Of a DNA stretch of 13,172 nucleotides, positions 7,478-13,172 are shown in pieces; positions within the stretch are counted from its first letter, which is position 1, and each line of letters starts with the position of its first letter. Where the stretch lies: positions 1 to 13,172 of the forward strand of contig CAQJOC010000024.1 in assembly GCA_948815685.1 (NCBI GenBank). The letters run 5' to 3'. A program made the translations under genes and the position numbers. Source of the DNA: an uncultured Eubacteriales bacterium. Lineage in GTDB: Bacteria > Bacillota > Clostridia > Oscillospirales > Acutalibacteraceae. Under the pieces are notes generated by a model. The model worked only from the letters and a program-made list of their open reading frames with translations. It searched no databases and was not told the origin of the DNA.

Positions 7478-7496
7478 AAACTTTATGGTAAAGTTT
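7478..7496. other. Perfect 8 bp inverted repeat between convergent genes
   Basis: AAACTTTA and TAAAGTTT flank a 3-base spacer in the 204 bp gap between the converging M23 and kinase genes. It is AT-only apart from one C/G pair and lacks a T-run. A bidirectional termination role is possible but weakly supported. Confidence 0.2.
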
Positions 7497-7608
7497 CTAC
7501 TTGCTATGATAAACTTGATGTTATATATTTTTAAGTTTTAACTTTAGCTCTGAGCTTTGATGCAATTTTTATTAAAAAAGCACTATATTTCGTTGACTAT
7601 ATCTGTTC

Positions 7609-8940
7609 TCAAGTGTATAAATATTTTTGAGCTTGTTCCCAGGTTAGAGGAGGATTATTTTGTGAATTTACCATAGCACCGATTAAATTTTTTATACCAA
7701 GAATTTGATCATCAGTACCATTAAATTGTGGGTTCGTTTCACGGAATATTTTACAAATGTCATTGTCTGTTTTATCACATGTAAAAATAGGCAAATGAGG
7801 TTCGCCTTTGAAAAGTATATTTTGCAGCGTCAAGCCTAAGGAGTAAATATCGTGATTTTTAGCTTCTTCAAAATTGTTTGCTTTATCATTATGGCTATAA
7901 TAAGACTCACTTCTTATGATCTGTTCTCCCGCATCAGTATATTCTTTACCAGTCTGAGACCTATCATAATCAAAAAATTTATATACAGGAGATTCTGAAG
8001 TTCCAAAAGCAAGAATATTATTAGGCTTTATGTCTTGATGTGCAATGCCATTTCTATGAAAATAATTTACACCGTTATATAATTGAAATGTCATATTTTT
8101 TACATCTTCATAATTTTTCACACAAATAACTTTTCTTTTGCCGATATCTCCTAATTCAGAAAAAGGAGTAACTATAATAGCCCAATTTTCAGTTTCATAG
8201 ATGTAGTCTGGGATAAGAATATTTTGATTGTCTTGATCTTTTTTTATACATTCAATCAAATACTTATTTTTATTCAACTCGTTTTCAAAACTGTTGTCTA
8301 AACATACCCTATTCCGTAACGATTTACATAGAGCTTTAACAGCGACAACTTTTCCGTCTTTTTCTCCTTTGAATACGAGTGTATCATGATCCTCTTCGAT
8401 CACCTCAAATATGTTTATACTTGTCTTTTCCCCATTTTTTTCTATAAAATGTAATGTACGACCAACTCCAAGACCTGGATCGGTGTTCCCAGGTTCGACA
8501 AATTTTTCTATAGGTTTATATTTCTGCCATTGCCCCCAATTTGTAACATTTAAACTATTAAAAGGAAAATCTCTTCTCATATCGACATTTAAATTACAGT
8601 TTTCTAATGATATGGGAATAAAATAAGTGCCTTGAATACTACGCATGACTTCGATATGATTTTTGTTTAGAGTTATTGTTTTTCCAGGTTTTAGTGTCCA
8701 TGCCGGACATTCAGAATCCGGACGATTAAAATTTTCTTCAACCTCTTTTTTGGCGCGTTCTTCAGGAGTCATGTTAATTTCAGGATTAGGCTGCCCTGCT
8801 TGTTCTTGACCGGGTTCACTTTCTTTATCCCCACCTCCATTGGGGTATGCGAGAACATTGAAAACAGGGATTGCTAATATTGAGGCTACAGTTACAACAA
8901 GTTTACCAATTTTATTAAATTTTTTAATTTTACGTTTCAT
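7609..8940 (-). CDS. Exported protein with a eukaryotic-like (Hanks-type) kinase domain
   Basis: This complete 443-residue protein uses ATG 8940, since GGGAGAG lies 6 bases upstream; another ATG at 8955 is less well placed. Residues 1-31 are a Sec signal peptide: basic MKRKIKKFNK, a hydrophobic core and a VLA cleavage motif before Tyr32. A Gly/Glu/Pro-rich linker (~34-58) and an unrecognised domain (~60-175) follow. The kinase fold (~176-443) shows VAVKAL (Lys202), an acidic alpha-C segment (Glu219 or Glu221), HQDIKPNNIL (Asp303, Lys305, Asn308), DYD in place of DFG (Asp324) and DIYSLGL (Asp364). It lacks a GxGxxG loop and an APE motif, and HRD is HQD. The ATP, metal and catalytic-base residues are kept, so activity is plausible. 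It contains eight cysteines. Ordinary bacterial kinases of this type face the cytoplasm; a cleavable signal with a C-terminal kinase is unusual. Substrate and function unknown. Confidence 0.85.
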   Translation of the reverse strand: MKRKIKKFNKIGKLVVTVASILAIPVFNVLAYPNGGGDKESEPGQEQAGQPNPEINMTPEERAKKEVEENFNRPDSECPAWTLKPGKTITLNKNHIEVMRSIQGTYFIPISLENCNLNVDMRRDFPFNSLNVTNWGQWQKYKPIEKFVEPGNTDPGLGVGRTLHFIEKNGEKTSINIFEVIEEDHDTLVFKGEKDGKVVAVKALCKSLRNRVCLDNSFENELNKNKYLIECIKKDQDNQNILIPDYIYETENWAIIVTPFSELGDIGKRKVICVKNYEDVKNMTFQLYNGVNYFHRNGIAHQDIKPNNILAFGTSESPVYKFFDYDRSQTGKEYTDAGEQIIRSESYYSHNDKANNFEEAKNHDIYSLGLTLQNILFKGEPHLPIFTCDKTDNDICKIFRETNPQFNGTDDQILGIKNLIGAMVNSQNNPPLTWEQAQKYLYT

Positions 8941-8982
8941 TAAGTACTCTCCCATAAAAGCAATATTTTAAATTTCATTTTT

Positions 8983-9011
8983 ATTATAACATAATTTTAA
9001 TATTTTGTAAA
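8983..9011 (-). promoter_or_regulatory. Predicted sigma-A promoter of the exported kinase gene
   Basis: On the minus strand TTTACA (9011-9006) and a perfect TATAAT (8988-8983) are exactly 17 bases apart. Transcription would start near 8976, giving a leader of about 36 nt. It is nearly identical to the promoter at 4716-4743, including the spacer, so the two genes may be controlled together. Confidence 0.75.
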
Positions 9012-9163
9012 TAGTAAAATAATTAAAAAATAAAATTATCAAAAAACACTATAAGGTATTCAAATGAAAACATTTATTAATTCAGTTCCTTAAAATGGCT
9101 AGTTCAGCGAAAAATAATACAATATTATGCTAAATTTTTCTATTTTATAAAGGAGGAAATTTT

Positions 9164-10498
9164 TTGCTTTATAATGATTTAAAACAATATGTTGGCAAAG
9201 GAATGGCCTCATTTCATACACCGGGCCACAAAGGTTTTAAAATATTTAATGAACCTATTTGGAATTTAGATTTAACAGAACTTCCAGAAACAGATAGCCT
9301 TTTTGAAGCAAGTGGAATTCTTTTTAAAGCTGAGGAAAGAGTAAAAATTCTGTTTGGTTCGGATAAGAGCTTGATTTCAGCCGGCGGAAATACTCTTTGT
9401 ATACAAACAATGCTAAGATTAGCTTCTTTGGATAGAAAAAGAATGTTAGCAGGGCGAAATATACATAGAGCGGCTATTGGTGCAATGGCTCTTTTGGGAA
9501 TTCAACCTGAATGGATTATTCCTGATAAAGATGCAGGTTTTTCTCTTCCAGGGAGAATAAATTCTGAAAAAGTTGCACATAACCTTGACAAAATCAAAGT
9601 TCCGAGTGCTGTTTATATTACTAGCCCAGATTATTATGGAGTTCTTTCCGATATACAAAATATCGCGATAGAATGCCGAAAGAGGGATGCTTTACTTATT
9701 GTTGACAACGCACATGGAACTCACCTTAAATTTTTAAAAAATTCGCTTCATCCTCTTGATTTAGGTGCTTCAATGTCGGCAGATTCAGCTCATAAAACTC
9801 TTCCTGTTTTAACTGGGGGAGCATGGCTTCACATAAAGGGTCAAAATTTAGCACAAAGAGCGAAAGAAGCTATGGCTCTTTTCGGTTCAACAAGTCCGTC
9901 TTATCCTATTATGTGCACCTTAGATCTTTGTACTAAATACCTTTTTGAAAGAGGCAAAAAGGATTTTTGGGAGTTATCTGAGCAATCTGAAAGAATTAAA
10001 AAAATTGCACAAAGAAAAGGAATGCTTGTACCACAAGGGCAATGTGACCCTACGAGAATCACATTTTCCGCACAACCTTTAGGATACAGCGGCAAATATA
10101 TGTCAAAATATTTAAGGATTAATGGAATTGAACCTGAATTTTGTGATGAAAATTACGTTGTGCTTATTCCGTCACCGTTTAACTCTCGTGAAGATTGGAA
10201 TCGTTTGGAAAGGTGTATTTCAGATATAAAGCCTAAAAGAAATGTAAATTTTGAAAAAAAATTAAAAGAGTATTCAAAAAATATTTTTATTCCGAAGGCA
10301 CATTTAACACTTCGTGAAGCTATTTTTGCAAATCACAAAAAAATTCCCTTAGAAAATGCCTTAGGGAAAATCGCAGGAGATATTATTTGTCCTTGTCCGC
10401 CGGGAGTCCCTGTTGTTATGCCAGGAGAAATTATTGGAATATATGAAAAAGAAGCTTTGAAGCGATATGGAATTTCTGAAATATGTGTAGTAAAATAG
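9164..10498 (+). CDS. Orn/Lys/Arg decarboxylase-family PLP enzyme
   Basis: This 444-residue fold-type I PLP enzyme resembles the short clostridial and bacillar arginine/lysine/ornithine decarboxylases of the SpeA/YaaO type, without the N-terminal wing domain of the large inducible enzymes. The start is TTG with a strong AGGAGG (9151-9156) 7 bases upstream. Hallmarks: FHTPGHKG (17-24), TELPETDSLFEASG (38-51), SAGGNT (72-77) for cofactor phosphate, IVDNAHGTHL (Asp181 to the pyridine nitrogen, His184) and SADSAHKTLP with the Schiff-base Lys211. The C-terminal domain is present (AIFANHKKIPLENALGKIAG, PPGVPVVMPGE). It would make a polyamine or its precursor (agmatine, cadaverine or putrescine); the substrate cannot be read from the sequence. 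In many Firmicutes this type lies near tmk and holB, but not here. It ends 264 bp before ligA. Confidence 0.88.
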   Translation: MLYNDLKQYVGKGMASFHTPGHKGFKIFNEPIWNLDLTELPETDSLFEASGILFKAEERVKILFGSDKSLISAGGNTLCIQTMLRLASLDRKRMLAGRNIHRAAIGAMALLGIQPEWIIPDKDAGFSLPGRINSEKVAHNLDKIKVPSAVYITSPDYYGVLSDIQNIAIECRKRDALLIVDNAHGTHLKFLKNSLHPLDLGASMSADSAHKTLPVLTGGAWLHIKGQNLAQRAKEAMALFGSTSPSYPIMCTLDLCTKYLFERGKKDFWELSEQSERIKKIAQRKGMLVPQGQCDPTRITFSAQPLGYSGKYMSKYLRINGIEPEFCDENYVVLIPSPFNSREDWNRLERCISDIKPKRNVNFEKKLKEYSKNIFIPKAHLTLREAIFANHKKIPLENALGKIAGDIICPCPPGVPVVMPGEIIGIYEKEALKRYGISEICVVK

Positions 10499-10699
10499 AT
10501 TTATAATTCAGCACAGCCTTAAAAATACAGACCTTTTTATACCGTTCGCTGTCATACTGTACGATTAACCTATGAATTTCGTATTTTTTAAATTTGGCTT
10601 GAGGGTAACACCTCATAGTAGTAAAAGAAGAGAAAAAGTGATAAAATATGAGTAGAAAATTAAAATTAACACCAAATATATGATGAATTAATAGAAAAT

Positions 10700-10728
10700 T
10701 ATACAGACAAAAAAATATTTATTATAAT
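10700..10728 (+). promoter_or_regulatory. Predicted promoter of ligA
   Basis: TATACA (10700-10705) and a perfect TATAAT (10723-10728) are 17 bases apart. The -35 box is poor (4 of 6). Transcription would begin near 10735, about 28 bases before the start codon. This suggests ligA is not dependent on transcription from the decarboxylase gene. Confidence 0.45.
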
Positions 10729-10762
10729 TGATGTAATAATAACTAATAGGGCGTGGAACTAA

Positions 10763-12757
10763 ATGACGTCGAAGGAAGCCAAAAGACTTATTTTAACCTA
10801 TCGGAATAAAATAGAATACCATAATAAAAAATATTATGACGAAGATTCTCCTGAAATTACCGACGATGATTATGACAAATTGCTTCGTGAACTTGAAAAT
10901 TTGGAAAATGAATTCCCTGAATTTCAGACAAAAGATTCTCCAACAAAAAAGGTAGGCGGAAATTCATCAAATAAATTTTCTCCCGTTGTTCATCGTGTAA
11001 AAATGGAAAGTCTCCATGATTCTTTTTCAGAAGAAGAAATTATAGCATTTGATACAAGAGTCCGAAGTTTAATAAAAAATCCCACATATGTCGTAGAACC
11101 TAAGATAGACGGACTTTCCGTAGCACTTGAATATAAAAATGGAAAATTTGTCCGTGGTTCCACACGTGGGGATGGCACTGTAGGTGAAGATATTACAGAA
11201 AATTTAATGATGATAAAATCAATACCTTATGAGCTTGTAGAAAAAGTACCTTTTCTAGAGGTCAGAGGAGAAGTATATATGCCTAAAAAAGGATTCGCTG
11301 CATTGGTTAAAAAGCAGGAATCCGAGGGACAAAAGACTTTTAAAAATCCGAGAAATGCGGCAGCTGGTTCTTTACGACAAAAAGATTCAAAAATTACAGC
11401 ACAGCGTGAGCTGGATATATTTGTTTTTAATATACAAGATTTAAAAGGAAAGAAAATATCCGGACACAAAGAATCGTTAGAGTATTTAAAAAGTTTAGGG
11501 TTTTCCATTATGCCGTTTTACAAATACTGTGAAAGCGTCGAAGATGTACTCAAGGAGATTCGAAGGATAGGAAACATAAAAAATAATCTCGATTTCCAGA
11601 TAGATGGAGCAGTCATAAAAATTGACTCTTTTGAATACAGAAAAACGCTTGGCAGCACTTCTAAATTTCCCAAATGGGCTGAAGCGTTTAAGTACCCACC
11701 GGAGGAGAAAGAAACAAAGCTTTTATCTATTGAGATAACTGTCGGGAGAACAGGAGTATTAACTCCTACCGGAATATTTGATCCCGTTTTTTTATCAGGA
11801 ACGACAGTCAGCAGAGCTTCGCTCCATAATGAAGATTTTATAAAAGAAAAAGGAATAAAAATAGGAGATACAGTGATTCTCAGAAAAGCCGGAGAGATTA
11901 TTCCCGAAGTGATAAAAGTTAAGAATCACGGAATTAATTCTGAACCATTTTCAATGCCTAAATTTTGTCCGTCATGCGGTTCTTTAGTTGCACGCGAAGA
12001 AGGAGAAGCAGCTTATAGATGTAATAATACAGATTGTCCCGCACAAATTGTAAGAAATATTATTCATTTTGCCTCAAGAGATGCAATGGATATTGATGGA
12101 ATGGGAGAGTCAATGGTTGAATTGCTTTCAAAAAATGGATTGATATCTTCCCCTGCCGACCTTTATAATTTGAAAGCTGAAACTCTTTCAAAGCTGGAAC
12201 GTATGGGTGAAAAATCAGCAGATAATTTAATAAAATCCATAGAAAAATCTAAAGGCAGAGGTCTTGAAAGGCTCATTTTTGCACTTGGGATACGTCATGT
12301 AGGGAAAAGAGCGTCTAAACTTCTTGCTAGGCGATTCAAAAATATTGAAGCCCTTGAAAAAGCCACAGCTGAAGAAATTTCCTTAATTGAAGGACTTGGA
12401 ACAGTCATCGGGAAAAGTGTAGTTTCGTATTTTTCTTTGTCTGAGACAAAAAATCTAATTGAAAACTTAAAAAATTTCGATATTAAAATGGTATCGGAAC
12501 AAAATGAAGATACAGAAACAAATGGGGGAAAACTTCAGGGAAAAACGATAGTTTTAACAGGAACATTAAAGAAGCATACAAGAAATGAAATGACTGAAAT
12601 TGTAGAAAGACTAGGTGGAAAGGTAGTGTCTTCAGTTTCAAAAAAAACATCTTTAGTTTTAGTTGGAGAAAATCCAGGCAGCAAATTTGAAAAAGCAAAA
12701 AATTTAGGGATAGAAATTATTGAAGAAGACGATTTTGATAGAATATATATTCAATAA
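10763..12757 (+). CDS. ligA: NAD+-dependent DNA ligase LigA
   Basis: This 664-residue protein, the normal family length (~660-670), seals nicks in DNA during replication and repair using NAD+ as AMP donor. Domains in order: Ia NAD-binding region (residues 1-~65, with YHNKKYYDEDSPEITDDDYD), the adenylation domain with the AMP-accepting Lys114 in VEPKIDG, SRGD-like STRGDGTVGEDIT, and FKNPRNAAAGSLRQ; the OB fold (VGRTGVLTPTGIFDPVFLSG); a zinc finger with Cys402, Cys405, Cys420 and Cys425; a helix-hairpin-helix region (~430-570); and a C-terminal BRCT domain (~588-664, GKTIVLTGTLKKHTRNEM). All key residues are intact. The ATG start has a weak ribosome site (GTGGA). In Bacillota it is often just downstream of pcrA; here 6.5 kb separates them, and a transposase fragment follows. 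Confidence 0.97.
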   Translation: MTSKEAKRLILTYRNKIEYHNKKYYDEDSPEITDDDYDKLLRELENLENEFPEFQTKDSPTKKVGGNSSNKFSPVVHRVKMESLHDSFSEEEIIAFDTRVRSLIKNPTYVVEPKIDGLSVALEYKNGKFVRGSTRGDGTVGEDITENLMMIKSIPYELVEKVPFLEVRGEVYMPKKGFAALVKKQESEGQKTFKNPRNAAAGSLRQKDSKITAQRELDIFVFNIQDLKGKKISGHKESLEYLKSLGFSIMPFYKYCESVEDVLKEIRRIGNIKNNLDFQIDGAVIKIDSFEYRKTLGSTSKFPKWAEAFKYPPEEKETKLLSIEITVGRTGVLTPTGIFDPVFLSGTTVSRASLHNEDFIKEKGIKIGDTVILRKAGEIIPEVIKVKNHGINSEPFSMPKFCPSCGSLVAREEGEAAYRCNNTDCPAQIVRNIIHFASRDAMDIDGMGESMVELLSKNGLISSPADLYNLKAETLSKLERMGEKSADNLIKSIEKSKGRGLERLIFALGIRHVGKRASKLLARRFKNIEALEKATAEEISLIEGLGTVIGKSVVSYFSLSETKNLIENLKNFDIKMVSEQNEDTETNGGKLQGKTIVLTGTLKKHTRNEMTEIVERLGGKVVSSVSKKTSLVLVGENPGSKFEKAKNLGIEIIEEDDFDRIYIQ

Positions 12758-12854
12758 TTAAAAGAATTCATAATTTTTAAAATTAATTTTGTATGAAGTT
12801 TAATAAATCTCCTAAAAAATCAAAATAAAAGCTTATAATTGTAAACATCAGAAA

Positions 12855-12876
12855 TTAAGGCAACGCCTCACAAAAA
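12855..12876. repeat. Second copy of the family-B element end
   Basis: TTAAGGCAACGCCTCACAAA and two further A residues match the left end of the element at 1469, differing only by A to C and A to G in the first 22 bases. Similarity fades beyond that. No matching inverted end was found up to 13172, so the copy is truncated, interrupted by the following element, or continues past the window. Confidence 0.45.
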
Positions 12877-13059
12877 TTATATAGCGACAACGCTTTGTTA
12901 AATTTTTAAACAATTTGTATAATAAATTCATATAAATATATATTAATCGCCAAGGATTTTATTATATAATTAAAAATACACCTGCAGATCGTATTTATAG
13001 TTTATAAATATGAGAGTTCTCATAAAATAACCGACAAGAAATGAAAAGAGTAGGAAAAA

Positions 13060-13081
13060 CTAATCACGAAGGAGTGATTAG
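13060..13081 (+). promoter_or_regulatory. Hairpin holding the transposase ribosome binding site in its loop
   Basis: CTAATCAC (13060-13067) and GTGATTAG (13074-13081) pair perfectly, with the loop GAAGGA carrying the core of the ribosome site one base from the stem. It ends one base before the ATG at 13083. Such a structure could limit translation, as is known for some insertion sequences read from outside promoters; the role here is inferred. Confidence 0.5.
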
Positions 13082-13082
13082 A

Positions 13083-13172
13083 ATGATAAAATGCAAAAAA
13101 TGTGGAAGTGAAAAATATGTAAAAAATGGAAAAGTTAGAGGCCAACAGAGATATTTATGTAAAGCAAGTGGA
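13083..13172 (+). CDS. N-terminus of a zinc-ribbon transposase (IS1/InsA-like), cut by the window edge
   Basis: Thirty codons are visible, beginning MIKCKKCGSEKYVKNGKVRG. The CxxC knuckle followed by a conserved YxKNGKxRGxQRYxCK segment is the N-terminal zinc ribbon found in IS1-type InsA proteins and related IS1595-like transposases, which helps bind the element's ends. The ribosome site AAGGAG is 7 bases upstream and sits in a hairpin loop. The fourth zinc ligand is expected in a CKxCG motif at residue 29, but this copy has CKASG: Cys4, Cys7 and Cys26 are present and Ser29 replaces the last. That suggests decay or a weakened finger. The rest of the gene and the right end of the element lie outside the window, so the exact family cannot be fixed. 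Confidence 0.7.
   Translation, partial: MIKCKKCGSEKYVKNGKVRGQQRYLCKASG

Larger units (their letters stand above)
12758..13082. other. Non-coding gap before the transposase start
   Basis: This 325 bp gap contains a family-B element end at 12855, a small palindrome (TATGAGA-GT-TCTCATA, 13009-13024) and a hairpin overlapping the ribosome site of the next ORF (13060-13081). No convincing terminator for ligA and no other gene were seen. Confidence 0.55.

Noticed and set aside
8411..8626. Plus-strand 71-codon reading frame
   Set aside because: Antisense shadow of the exported kinase gene, with no ribosome site or recognisable motif.
10600..10615. TGAGG-N6-CCTCA hairpin, with GGTAACACCTCA resembling the family-B element end
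   Set aside because: The stem is 5 bp with no T-run, the TTAAGG end is missing and no partner end was found.
10648..10745. Short ATG-led sequence MSRKLKLTPNI that continues in another frame as DELIENYTDKK
   Set aside because: It stops after 11 codons. The similarity to the start of phage small-terminase-like proteins is too slight to claim a remnant.
1469..12876. The two family-B ends considered as borders of one large 11.4 kb mobile element
   Set aside because: They are in the same orientation rather than inverted, and the first has its own inverted partner at 1651. Housekeeping pcrA and ligA lie between them.

Overview
The window looks like part of the chromosome of a low-GC Bacillota, most likely a clostridial (Oscillospirales-type) bacterium. 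Reasons: AT-rich DNA, Gram-positive style ribosome binding sites and sigma-A promoters, TTG starts, a PcrA helicase with a long insert between motifs I and Ia, and a clostridial-type M23 endopeptidase. The family placements come from motif recognition only. Coding density is low: AT-rich gaps of 200-700 bp separate almost every gene, and several gaps contain small inverted-repeat elements.

Layout, left to right. 1-434 (minus) is a dead IS630-type transposase with two nonsense codons and an internal deletion. 570-1225 (minus) holds an unrecognised 186-residue soluble protein and a possible 32-codon ORF overlapping its stop. 1226-1873 is non-coding and contains a ~183 bp inverted-repeat element and the pcrA promoter. 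1874-4261 (plus) is the DNA helicase pcrA. 4262-4900 is non-coding with a solo element end, an intrinsic terminator that may end a small RNA, a strong promoter and a leader hairpin. 4901-5611 (plus) is an unknown single-pass membrane protein. 5612-6318 is non-coding with a 219 bp MITE-like element. 6319-7404 (plus) is a membrane-anchored M23/LytM peptidase. 7609-8940 (minus) is a protein with a Sec signal peptide and a eukaryotic-like kinase domain. 9164-10498 (plus) is an Orn/Lys/Arg decarboxylase-family PLP enzyme. 10763-12757 (plus) is NAD-dependent DNA ligase ligA. 12758-13172 holds another repeat end and the start of a zinc-ribbon transposase whose ribosome binding site lies in a hairpin loop.

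How the parts relate. pcrA and ligA are commonly adjacent in Bacillota; here 6.5 kb of other genes lies between them. The inserted block carries three proteins directed to the membrane or beyond it: the unknown membrane protein, the M23 hydrolase and the exported kinase. The kinase gene and the membrane-protein gene have nearly identical promoters (30 of 33 aligned columns), which suggests joint control. That possible envelope or secretion module is the most interesting thing here. A shared function for its members is inference, not demonstrated. No tRNA, rRNA or CRISPR array was seen.
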